Below are positions 16,499 to 29,490 of a stretch of 64,000 bases of DNA, in pieces. This DNA is from Stratiolaelaps scimitus (lineage: Eukaryota; Arthropoda; Arachnida; Mesostigmata; Laelapidae), in assembly GCA_019614645.1 (NCBI GenBank), contig JABWDB010000005.1:13443001-13507000 (forward strand), in the 5' to 3' direction. A model generated the notes under the pieces. It saw nothing but the letters and a program-made list of their open reading frames with translations. It was not told the DNA's origin and did no database searches. Position 1 is the first letter of the stretch. Each line of letters opens with the position of its first letter. Made by a program: the position numbers and the translations under genes.

Positions 16499-19400
16499 GG
16501 GAGTAGAGGCAAGCGCCGGCCCTGGCCGTAGGCCAGGCCCTCAACTCTCGGGGCCAGGGCCGTTCGTTCGGGGCAGGTGGCGGCGAGCCCGGGTGAGACC
16601 GATCGAGGCTTCGACGGACGCTCGATCGACGGTAGCGGCCACGGCCAGGTAAGCCACGATAACGACGGCGTGGTTCGCGGTGACGATTCGTTCCGGCGAT
16701 GAGACCCACCCCTCCAGCGAGCTGCAGCTTGCCGGCGCCGTCGTCTTAACCGTGGGGCAGCAATTGACACTGGTGCGATAAGCACACACCAGGCAGAACA
16801 AACACGCGCACTGAAACAACAGCGGCGGCGGCGGCGGCGGCGGTGGCAACAACAACAACAGCAGCAGCAGCAGCAGTAGTAGTTCCCAAGCGGCGCTCGA
16901 ATCGACCACTGATCGCTCGTTCGTTGGTGCCTTCCTTGCTACCTTTCTCTGTATTTCCGTGTTCCTTATAGCCTGCCGCTGCTGCTGCTGCTGCTGTAGC
17001 TTCTTCCTGATCCACAATTCCTGATCGCTTGTTCGTTCGGATCGTGTCGTCCGACTGCCCCGTCCCGGTCAGACAGGTTGAGACGGGACGAGGTCGCGGA
17101 GACGTTAGCGTGCACCTCTGACGCGTTCTTCCAGCACAAGCACGACTCCAATACTGACTCGAGCGTAGGCCGGCTGAGCCAACGACGATGATCGAGCAGG
17201 GTTCGTCTTCGTTTTTCGCTGCGGGAGCCTCGCTCGCCGCCTGCTCTCGTCTCGGCTCGATTCTTCACGCTCTGATCCGCTCTGATGTTCGCCAACCCCC
17301 CGCGCCGCATTCACATGCTACTCGTCCGCCGATTCTTTCGAGCAGCACGAGGCGACCCGATCTCCACTGGCGTATTCCTCTCAACGTGCGACGACGATTG
17401 AGTGAGCACAATAGACATTTACGTCCTCATGACACACAAACACACACATAGATTTGTATGTACAATTCGTGTACGCGTTCCTCTGTCACCTCCGGCTTGT
17501 TTGCAGACACGCACGCCTGGCCACACAAACACACTCATAGGTAGACAGACAGACGGACGCACCTATCCTGAGGGATTAAGTATTGGCCAACCTAAAATTG
17601 AACAGGCGTCGATCACCACCACCACTACCACCACTACCACTAGCAGCAGCAGCAGCACCACCACCACCGAAACAACAACAACAGCAACAGCAACGATGAC
17701 AGAAATGAATGAATGTATGAATAACAACGTTGGAAGAACATACACGGAAGGGAGTGTAACGGGCCAGAAGGAGGAGGGGGGTAGCCGGTAACCTTTTCCA
17801 CTGGTTGGCTTCTTCCCCTGATACCTCAGAGAGAGAGAGAGAAAGATCTATCTATCTCTCTCTATCTCTCTCTCTCGAGATATCGAATCGCAGCTGCAAC
17901 CGTATTGTTGATGCGTTCGATACGGCGGAACGAGCGGAGGACGGTGGGGGCTTTGCTCGCTGATGCCGTTTCTCGTTAGCGTGTACCTATTTATGAATGG
18001 ACGAACTCCTCGTCTCGCGTATTCAGGCACTTGTTTGTTGGCTGTCGTAGTATTAACAATTCTAGTATTTGTCGTTGTCGTTGTTGTTGTTGTTGTTGTT
18101 GCTCCTGTTGTTGTTGTTGTTGTTGTTGGCTGTGCCTGTTAACATCGCGCGGCACACCCCGTACTACTGCTGTTGCTTGTTGTTGTTGTCGCTGCTGTTG
18201 TTGTTGTTGTAGCAGCAGCAGTGGCAGTACTACAGTTATAACTTGATGATTGTGAAGATGATCATCGCATGGGCAGCATTGCAGCATCATCCGAACGACT
18301 CAAATAATACACACCGAACATCAGCGCTCCACCGATCGTACACATACATACATCCGAGTGCAATCCGACAACACAAGAAGAACAAGACGTGTGTATATTT
18401 GTTTGTTTGTTTGTATGCCGTACACAGCAGAGATTGGCAGGCAGTTAAACTCGACTTGTCGTTCGTTGCTGATAATCTCGCACGCACTCACGCACGCTTC
18501 TGTTACTGCAGCCACTGCCAGCACTAACTACTATTGCCGCTACTTCAACTGTTACTGGTAGTCCACTAGTACGGCGGCACTGGACGCCAACACCCCGAAG
18601 CACACGCACACTGTGCACTTAGCCAACAAAGCAAGCAACCAGGCAAATTGGAGGGCGGGCAGGCATCGAGCAGGCAGACGGCGGTCGGTCGGTCGGCGGA
18701 CTCCCATTCGCCTGCTGCACACGGGAGCGGACTCGAGCACACGGACTACTATCTTATGCTGCTGCTGCTACTGCTGCTACAGCCGCTCTCCGGGCGGCGA
18801 GAAACTCCGCGAGTAGGAACTCACAGGCGCACTCACTAACTCCTCTCTCCTCCTTTTTTTTTTTTCACACTCGGTATCTCTCACTCACCCACTCAGACAC
18901 TGAGAGGCAGAGAGACACGCTGACTGACTAACTGACCGAGCACGGACACACTGACACGAGCAGTGGTAGTGCTGGTGCTGCTGCTGTTGCGGCGGCGGCG
19001 GTGGCGACGGCGGCTGCGGCTGCTGCTTCTGTTGCCGCTGCTGTCTTTTTCTGGCTGCTCCGGCCCAAACTCGCATGGAAGCAGCACTCCTCACACCCGA
19101 ATGTTTCTGCTGTGGTGGCCACTATTGCCGACGTATCTGCTCCGCCCGACAATTTCTTCTGCTGTGGGCATTGCTTTTGCTAAACTTGCCACCCCACGGC
19201 GGCTACGGCTGTTTCTTGCTGCTGCTGCTCCGGTGCCCACCTCCACTTGTCGACGCACTCGCGTCGAGGCCGACACACGAACGCTCGCAGAGATAGCTGA
19301 CGAGCCACACAGACTTACAGACATAGGCTCACACAGACGACGCACACTCACACAGCCACACTCGCCGACCAACAGACGAATACACAGATAGACTTTGTGC

Positions 19401-22209
19401 TACTGCTGCTGCTGCTGCTGCTGCTACAGCTTTGCCTTGCTGTCTAGATAACCACAACAGTGTGACCCGTAGTCGCTGCTGCTACTGCTGCTGTTTATCG
19501 TTCGTTCGCTTAGTGCTTGCACTGCTGCTATCCAATGTCTACTTAAATGCTGAAACGTATCGCCGTGTCGTCGTCCCATATCAACATCATCAGCGTTTCC
19601 ATCGCTCGCTCTGTTTGTCTGTCGGTCTGTCTGTCGGTCGGTCGGCCGCTCTGTCTGTCTGTATACCCACACGGACTATAACAAAACTAACTACATGACC
19701 GCTGCTGCACAGGCAGTCGCCATCTTAGCATGTCGCTGATGCGAGCGCCCTCGTCGGCCGATCGTCGAAGCAGCCGAATTGAGGGCGACTTCACTTTTCG
19801 ACGACGACGACGGTGAATCGCGGCGGCTGCTGCTGCTGCTGCTACTGGAGAGCGAGCGAGCGACGAGCGAGCTAGCGAACGAGTAGCAAGGTGGCACCAT
19901 CACCACCATGCGTGGTGCTGCTGTTCGGTCTGTTCACCGTTCAGCCCCATCGTTCTGTCGTCCGCCGTGCGTCGGGCGCTCGCTGGCGTCGTCGCTGTGG
20001 CGGCAGAGCGCTGTCCGCCGCCGCGGCCGCGGCCGCCCTCGGGGTTGCCAATGATGCGTTCGGTCGTGGTCGTCGTCGTCTGTGTCTCTGTCCCTTCGTG
20101 CTTTGCTGTGTTGCGCGGTGCGAGAGCGAACGAGGGCAAAGCCAACAGCAACAGCAGCAGCAGCAGGAGGAGTAATCGCAAAAAGCAACGGACGGCCGCG
20201 CACACAGAGCTGTTTCTGTGGGCCGCTTCACTCGCTTTGAGCGTCGCTTGCTGAGCTCGTTTCTATTGAGTGGCAGCGCGGTCGCCGCTGTTGCTGTCGT
20301 TGGCTATGCAGAGCAGCGAACGCGGATGGACGGAGCCGAGGCAGATACAGCAGCGGGATGAAGCCCCGCGAGTGAACGAGTGAGTGCTGTCCGCTGCCGA
20401 CACAGCAACGCATTGCTGCTGCTGCTGCGGCTGCGGCTGCTGCTGCTGTTGGTTCTTTTGGCTGGCGGCTGGTCGAGCCACGTTGTTGCCGCTTGATGCT
20501 GCCGGTTGCGGTCGAGAGGCTGTGAGAGAAGGGAACGGGCACAGATGAAGAACAGCAGCAACAACAACAACAGCACTGCAGCGCAACGGAGTAGCAGCAG
20601 CAGCAGCAGGCGTCTTCGTCGTCGTTGTCCTCCTCCTCCTCCTCCTCCTCGTTGTAGAACAGCGTTGTTGTAGCAGCAGCAGCAGCAGTAGCAGCCAGTT
20701 GTTGTTGTAGTTGTTGTTGTTGTGTAGTGTTGCACGGCTCACTCACCCGCTCGCTGCTAGAGCCGGCTCTCGATAGCTGGGATAACCAGAAGAGAAGGGA
20801 GGGACAGATAGATACCCACCTCTATCAACCATATATAATATCAGTGGCGATTCGCTTGCTGTCCATGGCGGCATTTTGTTGCTGCTGCGGACGTGCCGCG
20901 CTGTTCGATCGCTCTGCAGACAGACGCTCGACGAGTCGCTCTCTCTGGATGATACTTGCCGGCGGCTGTGTGTCGGCCGGTCGGCCGGCCAGGCGACCTA
21001 CCACCGATCTGCTGTGTGTCTGTCTGTATGCGTCTTTGCACGCCCAGACACTCGATGTATTATAATAATAATCATAATAATAATAATACTTACTATTGCA
21101 CTACACTGCTCTGCCACAGCAACGCTCGTTGAGTACTCGCTGGCCGTCGGCAGCCGTCGCTCACTCGGCGGAGCTGCTCGCCGCCCGCCCGCCTGCCTGC
21201 CTGCCTCCACCACAATGATGATCATGATGATGATGTTGATGATGGCGACGGCCGACGTGACGCTTGGCGACGCGACGAGATGATGAGTCAAGACGGAGAG
21301 ATGCACTGTTGTTGCAGTGGGTGGCGCGCTCTGTCGCTCTCGGTGACTGTGGTCAGCACAGCGGGGTGCGTCAGTCGAAAACGCCGTCGCTGCTGCCGCC
21401 TCTGCTGCTGCTACCACGCCACATTGCGCCCGTGGAGGCTGGCGGACCCCGGGGGTAGGATGGGAGGGAGGCATAAGCGAAATGTGCAACGTTGCCGCAG
21501 CAGCAGCGGTAGCAGCAGAAGAAGCGTCTCGCATCGTAATATTATTGCGTTGTTCTGCAGCGGCAGAAATAGCGTCACGCTGATAAGGGTCATGATGATG
21601 ACGGTGATGATAATGATGGCTATGGTTAGTAGTAGTAGTAATAGTAGAATGAGTGGTGGCTGTGTTGGATGGACCGTTCTCACTGGTGTCGGTCTCATTG
21701 TTGCTGTGTCCTGCGAGGGCAAGAGAAGCGGTGGAGACCGCGTCCGACGGTCGTTGTTCACACTGGCTGGCAACCGGTGAAGCCGCTCACGTCACTATTC
21801 GCGTTGTTGTGCCACCTCTTAAGAGTCGCTGACTGACCAACTGACTGAGTGAATTATCCGCCAAGCGCGTTGGTCCTCGCTTGGCTTCGCCATGTCCAAT
21901 TCAATGTCGCCGCTCTCAGCATCATTGGACAGATTATAAAGGTGTCCATCCCTAGTGCTGTGTCTCTTCATTCTTGATCACAGCCACCGCCGTTGACTAG
22001 CGCTGTGCGGCGCAGTCTGCATAGAACACCCCCAGTGGTCAATGGGTGAAATGAATGAGCCGCGTACATCGAGTGTGGTCGGGCAGCCTCGCCGCGCAGC
22101 CGTAACTCGAATAACGGGTCAGCCGCGTATAATGCGGGTGGTATAATTACAATACGCACATTAGTGTGTGTGTGTGTCTCTCTGTCTGTCATCTCTGTTC
22201 GGTCCCAAA

Positions 22210-22374
22210 ATGTTCATTGTTGTTGTTGTTGTTGCAGTTGCTGCTGCTGCTGCTTGTGTTGAAACTGCTGATTATCTATGTGATGTTTACCCCGCTATAA
22301 ATTCCCGCGTGAGAATCGCACCGCGTTTCTACATCCAGAAACGTCGTCACGACTTGCAGCCTTTCGAACAATAA
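22210..22374 (+). CDS. Candidate small secreted peptide (54 residues)
   Basis: An ATG with A at -3 opens 54 codons to TAA. The first 20 residues are strongly hydrophobic (MFIVVVVVAVAAAAACVETA), as in a signal peptide, followed by a polar tail with a KRR basic site. I do not recognise it. The hydrophobic part is encoded by GTT and GCT triplet repeats, so a chance frame through a microsatellite is a real alternative. No intron, TATA box or poly(A) signal supports it. Confidence 0.2.
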   Translation: MFIVVVVVAVAAAAACVETADYLCDVYPAINSRVRIAPRFYIQKRRHDLQPFEQ

Positions 22375-24360
22375 CAGCCACAAGAACGGCGACACCACCA
22401 CAGTTCAGAACGATCCGATCGGATGAGAAAACTCATGAAGGCACCTTGTTGTTCTTCTATTAGATAATTATAATATAATGTTTAGCTGATATTCGAGATA
22501 GACGATAACTATGAGCTGATTGTGTCACTGATCGAACGTGGCCGGTGGCTCTGTGTCGCCCTGTTCCTGATCAAGTCCGTTCAGGACGAGAGCTCATTTC
22601 CGGACTGTACAGTTTGGAAAACGCATGCAAGTATGCGCGCACCTTCGGTCGGTTTGAGCTGGCGCAGAATATGGACGGTGCGAGTGTTGATGGCCAGTCA
22701 TTATAATATAGTCGTTGAAATGTTACTCAGCTCATAGTGAGAAGGATGAAATTTGACCAGTATTAATTATGTTTGGCGGGGGGGGGGGGATTAGAGAATA
22801 TCTCTGTACACAATCGTGATTACAAAATAAGTTTGTATATAAAGACGTTTAGCAAGCATATTTGTAGATAAGCATATCGTAAAACATCTGTGCATACATT
22901 GCTTACGCACTTGGCTACCCTGTTAAATACTAAAAGGGTCTCAGGGGCCAAGTGTATATTGAAAAAAGACATACAGTGGCCGGTCGCTAGCTCATCGCTT
23001 TGAACGATTGCAACACGGACAGACTGCTGGAGGGTAACAAAAACCCCTTGCGCAAGGCGGAACTAATCCGTTTGGAGATCCGCTTAATAAGCAGCGAGCT
23101 GGAACTCATTCGACCTTTGTCTGGAAGTTAAGTTCGCCTAGGATGCAGTTGCTATATCCGATCATATCGGTATGCAACGTTACACATACAACATATGTCA
23201 CGTATAACCGAAATCCAAACTTTGTCCTCATAAAAAAGTACACCCTGATGTCTTGTACGTCTGTAGTTCGCATGGACTGATTCATATATGCTGATGATAA
23301 GTTCTGCTTCACCTGCGATCTTCCTGAATTGACTTAGTATGATGATCTGGCTGCGATTAAGAGATGGCCCACTTGTAATTGTCCAGCAATAAGCACGGTA
23401 AAATCTGTCTATATGTCCACTTACCCCAAGGAAAATTGGGCCGGCCGCTGATCTCAAACACTTCTCAGTTCACGTATGATCAACAACGCAGATCACAACG
23501 ATTCGTCATTCTTTTGCCGACTGGAGGCCAGCTCATGGACGGGAGGTCTCACTCTATCTGCATTTATACGTTCGCGCCTCAAAAATGCATCGGTACATAA
23601 AATAGAAATAACAGTGATAATATATAGAATATGCGAAAACGGTGTCCATTTCGTTTTGATAAAGTGTCTACCTTGTTTCCATCAACTGATCTTCCTACAT
23701 GTCCCTGCCAATCATTAAGTAATTCCCATCCAAAGATGGATCGAATATTTGAAACGATTCTAAGACTTCTGATCACCAACTGGCATATTTCTTAATCTAT
23801 GAGCACAGACCTAACGTTACATTGTGACCCCGCTTCCCCCTGACATCAGATGACGGGTGTTGCTCATGTCAAACACTTAACTATTAGACCAGCTCAAGAC
23901 TTTCCCCATAGTAGAACACACACTCGAAATCGATACAGATAACGATATGATTGCGATTGCAACATTCGCTATCGACGGTATGCGCTTTGCAGGAAGCCAA
24001 ATGCTGTTTTCAAGAGCCAGGATCATTCGACTCTCGGTCCACGGCGCAGACACACACATACACACACACACAAAACCTATTATCAAAGGGCAAAATGATC
24101 AATACTTAGCTCTGTTTGTGTTGATAGGAAATCAAAATGCATTCGCAGCAACAAAGCAGTTATCTGTTTTACGAGTCAACGCCGCGCAGCTACGACGAGA
24201 ATCAATGTCGTCCATCTGCCCTTTAGTGATTAGCATGGACAACGCAGCCGGATGCTGCTTCGATCAGTGGCTGTTGTATGGACGAAGCAATTTGCCGGGC
24301 ATCCCTGCAGAAAAATTGTCCACTCTGACGAGGAAATAAATAGAGATCACGCCAGTAAGC

Positions 24361-24383
24361 ATGTTACAATTTCATTGTAACAT
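24361..24383. repeat. Perfect 10-bp hairpin
   Basis: Arms ATGTTACAAT and ATTGTAACAT around a 3-nt TTC loop. No T-run follows and no gene lies close by. Confidence 0.7.
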
Positions 24384-25669
24384 CTAGTTAGCTAGTTGAT
24401 TGGTGTACGTTTGTGCGTAACAACATTATAACAATTTACATCAATTTGCCCCTATTCGTCAAAGTCAATCAAATGACGAAGCAAACGTTGATCAATAAGG
24501 TCGCCTTGAGCAACTCACTTAGCATTTCGCTCATTACGTCCATGATCGCTTCTGCATTTAGTGATAACATTGTTTTCCGAGGTGCGTATGCCTCCTCTAT
24601 GTGGCAACTTACTTATTCACGGTTTGCGATATCGAGACTCATCCATGGCCTAAGACGATACCGTCAAATGATGACGAATTATCAAAGTATCGACAGACGC
24701 TGCGTTTCACTTACCTCGCAGCGTGCTCGCCTGTTTGCTCCTTAAGACCTTAAGACCAAGTAGCTGTCCACGCTGCTGCGGCCGATAAACGTGAGAACAG
24801 CTGATTGGGACACAATCATTGTGATATCGGCTATCCGCCGATGCTTGTCGATACCTTGTGATCGATAGGTGATGATGTATTGGGGAAACCTTATTTTATC
24901 GCGACGGATAACAAAAGGCAACGCTTCTTGCTAGGGCGGTTTGGCAACTGTCTTTCGTCTAAGTGCTTAGAGGAGACCGTCAGTGTCGAGGCAAAGCTAG
25001 GCAGGTGATGACACACAGTGAAAAGGTGGTTTACGAGAGAATAGCAGGAATATGACGGGGGATTTGGCTCGACCGAGACCGCATCGTGACCCGCGTCGTG
25101 ACTCACAGCAACAATCGAAGGAATGACTTCACGAACACGAACCGATGGAAGCTCACGGGCTCGCAACTGCGCTGAGCATCCGTTGCGAAAAATGTCGACC
25201 CGTCGTACATGTTCAGTTGTCCTATTTATTCTAATCAAACGCCTTAAGTAACGTGTGATCGGGGAGGGCAAATCACGCTCTAGTCACGTCTAGAACGTTT
25301 TCGCAATTTTGTACTTGTTTCAGGTAAACCGAGCTCGATACACTACGCGGCAATTCAGTCGGTCATATCGATGTTGAATTTCAAAGTTGTCGATCGAAAC
25401 TACCATTTTTGTCGACTAACACGGGCACATGTTTGTGTTGCAGATCAAGGCCTATAGGGTGGTGATATTTTTATACTTCTTATTTGCCGTAACCACCTGG
25501 ACTTGCTGGACACCCGCCGCTGCTCCAACTGTGTAACTGTGTGTGTGTGTGTGTAAACCAACTCTAGCTAGGGTCGAGAGGTAGCACGTCGTCCGCTCAG
25601 TAGACGCATTGGTCTACAGGGGAACTAATAATATTTAACTATAACGTGCCGATTTTAGCCTATGACACC

Positions 25670-25684
25670 AGCTATATAAAGGGT
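25670..25684 (+). promoter_or_regulatory. TATA-box-like element with no clear gene
   Basis: The sequence CTATATAAAGGG is a close match to a eukaryotic TATA box. An ATG lies about 45 bases downstream (25716) and opens only 20 codons (MKNFVVSR...). If a short first exon is present its splice donor is not obvious. This could equally be a chance AT-rich match. Confidence 0.2.
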
Positions 25685-26008
25685 GGCCTTGTGAGTCGCT
25701 TAGGAAGATGCGGCGATGAAAAATTTCGTTGTCAGTCGTACATGGCGAAATCGTCAAATGGTACACATGTGCGTCTGAAGTTCGCCTTCCTGGTGGAGCA
25801 CTATTAATGTTCATGTTAGTTAGGTTTCCTTGTTGGGAAATTTCTAATAAGGTAAGTTACCTATTCCAGAGAGAATCATGTTCATGACGACAACCCATCC
25901 CGGTCGTACACATGCCTGAGAAGATATGACAGCTCCCAGAGCTAGAACTCCGCGCGTCCATCTGTCCGATGTCTGAGTATTCAAAATTGCCCACGGACCA
26001 GTGAACTC

Positions 26009-26032
26009 ATATATATATATATATATATATAT
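26009..26032. repeat. (TA)n microsatellite
   Basis: Pure TA run in anonymous DNA. Confidence 0.9.
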
Positions 26033-29000
26033 GCAGAGTTCCGCGTTATATGACACGTACGCGATGTGTCATAATGATAAAGGCAATTGTTTAACTAAAC
26101 GTAAATTAATAATCATATTTAATGTTTCAGTGAGACAACTTCCAATTGCTTAACGGGGGTATACCGTATTTGGCATTGTCCCGCGTCCAACCTTCCTAAG
26201 CCCTCCAAGCGCCCTTTCACGTGGCCTCATGAAGTTCGTTTTCGTGTTTTTTTTTCTGAGTTTTGCGGTCATTATTTTGGACTAAACACTATATACACAC
26301 AGCGGTCTGACACTTCCCATTGCATCGGGCTGGTTTCACTTGAGCGACCCGGGGACTCCCTTTCCTTCTACCGTTTACAATTACGTCTCGGTGACTTACA
26401 TTGCGCATCGGTGATCGTTATGTTACAAAGTGCAAGCGACCACAAATGCTGGCGGTTATTCCTTAACGCGAACTCCAGCCGTGACGAGACACTCATCGCC
26501 GTTGTCAGCGACGCACCCTGTGTGACCGGGGCAGGTAGTTTGCTTAGTGCATTGCATTGACATCCAGGCGGTATCGAGTCGCGTTCGCTCTTTTCACTTT
26601 TCATTTTTCTGTCACTAGTGCGAACGCCTGTTGTCGAACTGCCCGAACTCCGCCGCGAATCTCTCGGTGTCGGCCAGCAACTCTCTGCATGAATCGAGGC
26701 CATCTCCTTGATGTGTCTGGCTGCCCAACGCTCGCCGGAGCGCATCTACGCCTGCAACATGACCCTGACCCTTTCAGTGCACAGTATCAGTGCGGTGGGG
26801 TCGACTGTCAACAACCGCTAACCGCTTTTTGTACAGTATGTAGTGTGTAAGGCTGGCATACGGAGAGATCCCGCCTGCCGCTCGGAGTAACTCATTTACT
26901 GATAGCGTACAAGCGTTCTATAGAAGGGCAGCTACATGTTGGTGACGGAGCGGAGCTCCCTCGCTGTGGGTGACGCCAATGTGCGATCCACATTCGCACA
27001 TGAAGGCAAGCGGTGGTGGGTTTACTCATAGTAAACCACTGCCTGGAAATCCCTATGGTGACAAGAGTCCGCCTGGATCTCTGCTCGACCTTGAACACCG
27101 CCACCTGCGTCCAGATCGCATCGGCGTCATTTCGCATAATATGCCTCGACTGAAATGGCCAGCTCATTTCCAGTCATGTCCACAGGTTACTGCTGCATAG
27201 AGCTGGCTGCTTGGCTGGTCTTAATTCGGCTTTGCCTGTAGATTGTCCCTGTCGCATAATTGCCTCCGTCAAACTGACAACAAAATCAACGACACGAGAA
27301 AAACAACGGCCTCCTCAGGGCTGTTCCACCAACATCGTCAGCAAACTTATCGTTGTAGCGCCGATGCCGATGTTCGGGAGGGGAGAGACAAATGTAGCAA
27401 AGATGCCGACCCGAAGGGCACGCTTAGCGTTAAGCAAACTAATTGGAAGTAATGAAAGGTTCCTCGCGACGACAAGTCCAAGTTGGAGTCAGCTGTATGT
27501 ATCGTAAAATCTGGCGTCAACGCATGCAGATGCGAATCGGGAGTATGGGGGAGGATTGCAGGATGTCCTCGCGAAAGCAGAGTGACGAACTACTTTTTTC
27601 GGGGAGTTGAATTTGTTTGTATGCGTAAAGTACACATGACTGACTAAAGCTTGAGCCATTTTCGAAATATCACTCAATCAGACATGAATATGTGGAGTTC
27701 TTTTTTTTTCAGTAGAAGCTAGGTTTGGCCCATGAACGAGTGGCGAAAACGGGTGAGGTGCCGCCGGTGCATTACGTAGAGGCCAACTTTGTCCTATGGA
27801 ATCGCTCGGAGATCGATGTGCTCAAATATTTGAAGTCGGGAACATTTTAAAGATATAAGATACCCGTTATTCCGTGTTATTCTTAGCTATGCCCAACACG
27901 TTACCACGTATCCTTGAATAATAAACTGACTATGATCAGTTACTCTACGAAACCCCTTCCGTATGGCGGAACGTACGTCAACTAGACGATGTCAAAGCAA
28001 ACTCGTGAACCAAGAGAGAGAGAGAGAAAGAGAGAGAAATTGAGAAGAGTTTTAGTTACGTCCGCGTTAGTTTGTACGAGAATCCCTATATTTTATAGTC
28101 AAGAATTGAAAGATATATATATATATATTGCATTGATAAATTACATTTATAAATTTACAATACTGGAAATCCCGCATCGACACAAGCCCTTGACGTGTTG
28201 CGTGCGCGCCGTGTTTTTTTAGTTTCAATCGAAGTGAGTCCTCTCCTTGAATTCGTCGCTATTATATCAAACACCAAGTTAAACTTCTTTTCATCTTTCC
28301 TTATTCGTCTAAGTTGTTAAATGTCAGCCATTTGTAATCCGCTCTTCAATTGAAACTTCTCTATCGAAGTCCGACACCGCACCGAATTCTACTTTTGATG
28401 AAAATCCCCTCGGCACTCCTTCTAAAGGACTAAAGTCTCCCACTCGTAGTCGACCGCCGTATTGTAATAGTGGTGGAATAGCAATGAGATTCATATAACT
28501 TCATATGTACATACACATAATTTAGTCTAAGTACTCGAAGGCTGCAATTTGACAGAAGAGGTCATCGTCTAAAATTAGCTGCTTATGAATCGAATCCTCT
28601 CATGGCCTGCGGGTTGGAAATACGGCTGTTTCACAAACAACGTTCAGGATCCTCTATGCATATATTCCAGCTCATACGACTCTTTTTAGGGGAATGACCG
28701 CGAGAATGGCAATGTTAACTATACTGGTTTATGAACCCGGCGTGTGGTTGCCGGCGACTGGTTCATGTATGACAGGCTCGACATTTAGGGGTCCGTCTTA
28801 CGAAGCAATGCGAAAGCGGTACCGTGGACGTCAAATGTTGGCTGAGAGTTAGCCCGAAAAATTTTAGGTTTGAGATATCAATGGCGGCGTATTTTTGTGT
28901 TAAAAATAGCACACAATGCTATAATATTTGACAATCTGTGGCTCGGGGATGTGGGTCAGCGCGAAAAATGAAAAAATATATATATTTGATAATACGACAG

Positions 29001-29210
29001 TGTGACCGTACCTGTGTAGCGCGAGAGAAAGACTCCTTTGTTAGAAACAAGTGATGTGTGGTAACGGATAAGTGCGCCTCCCTCCAAAGGAGATGAGAGA
29101 CCTTACATTGAATTATTATGTTACGTAACATATGGTGTAAAGGCTATCGAAATATGTTGCTATAAATAGATAGCTATCATAGATAGGTACATGCCAAAAT
29201 TAGTCCAATG

Positions 29211-29268
29211 GTTCTGCGAGATGGTTGAGGCATTGGACTTAGAAGCGGTTCGGTTCCCGCCGTAGAAC
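29211..29268 (+). repeat. tRNA-like relic with truncated anticodon arm
   Basis: The ends GTTCTGCG and CGTAGAAC can pair along all eight bases as an acceptor stem (one G-T wobble). Inside are a D-arm/A-box-like GATGGTTGAGG and a B-box GGTTCGGTTCC at 29247-29257. The 5' half of an anticodon arm (CATTGGACTTAG) is present, but its 3' partner and the variable loop are missing, so this is not a functional tRNA. A perfect 9-nt complement of that half-arm (AGTCCAATG) lies just upstream at 29202-29210. It is likely a SINE head or a rearranged tRNA pseudogene. Confidence 0.5.
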
Positions 29269-29334
29269 ACTCTCGTACATGTTATATAACGTCGGTGAAA
29301 TAAGGAATCGTTGGTGAATGTAATTAATTTATAG

Positions 29335-29340
29335 TTTATT
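29335..29340 (-). terminator. Polyadenylation signal AATAAA for the sphingomyelinase gene
   Basis: A minus-strand AATAAA lies about 150 bases past the stop codon at 29491, a usual 3' UTR distance. Confidence 0.5.
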
Positions 29341-29490
29341 TGTTTAATCGATATTCGCAAAACAATAATTACATAAATAGGGGTGTACAACTAATTCTTT
29401 CGTACGAACCCGTCTCCATCTACTTTCCCAGCAGATCGTGGGTATCGCGGTGTTTCATATCGCGCCCGTGAGGTTGGGCCGACGAAGTAA

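Larger units (their letters stand above)
12390..22400. other. GC-rich trinucleotide-repeat block, probable 5' regulatory region of EcR
   Basis: About 10 kb dominated by CTG/CAG, GTT/AAC, CGG/CCG and CAC triplet runs with CT and TGTC tracts. Clear clusters lie at 12.4-12.6, 13.0-13.4, 13.9-14.0, 14.46-14.56, 16.8-17.0, 17.6-17.7, 18.06-18.22, 18.9-19.5, 19.8-20.75 and 21.2-21.65 kb. Triplet runs stay open in several frames on both strands, which produces many long frames rich in Ala, Gln, Cys or Ser. I do not accept these as genes because they overlap on both strands, lack domains and show no consistent splice context. One point in it, 16492-16498, is a plausible EcR start exon. A promoter/5' UTR role is an inference from position and composition. 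Confidence 0.45.
22400..29190. other. No supportable gene; anonymous DNA
   Basis: About 6.8 kb without a recognisable gene. It contains a 12-G run (22778-22789), a perfect 10-bp hairpin (24361-24383), a lone TATA-like element near 25671, a (TA)n run (26009-26032) and a GA-rich stretch (28012-28040). The 26.4-27.5 kb part is GC-richer and has overlapping medium frames that could be a decayed mobile element, but I could not identify one. Confidence 0.5.

Noticed and set aside
20228..20746. Three overlapping minus-strand frames of 143-172 codons rich in Gln, Cys or Ala
   Set aside because: All three are translations of the same CAG/CTG/GTT repeats in different frames; at most one could be real and none has support.
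26368..27507. Cluster of medium frames, one with a FADDV-like string reminiscent of reverse transcriptase
   Set aside because: The string is isolated, without the neighbouring conserved motifs of a polymerase, so I do not call a retroelement.
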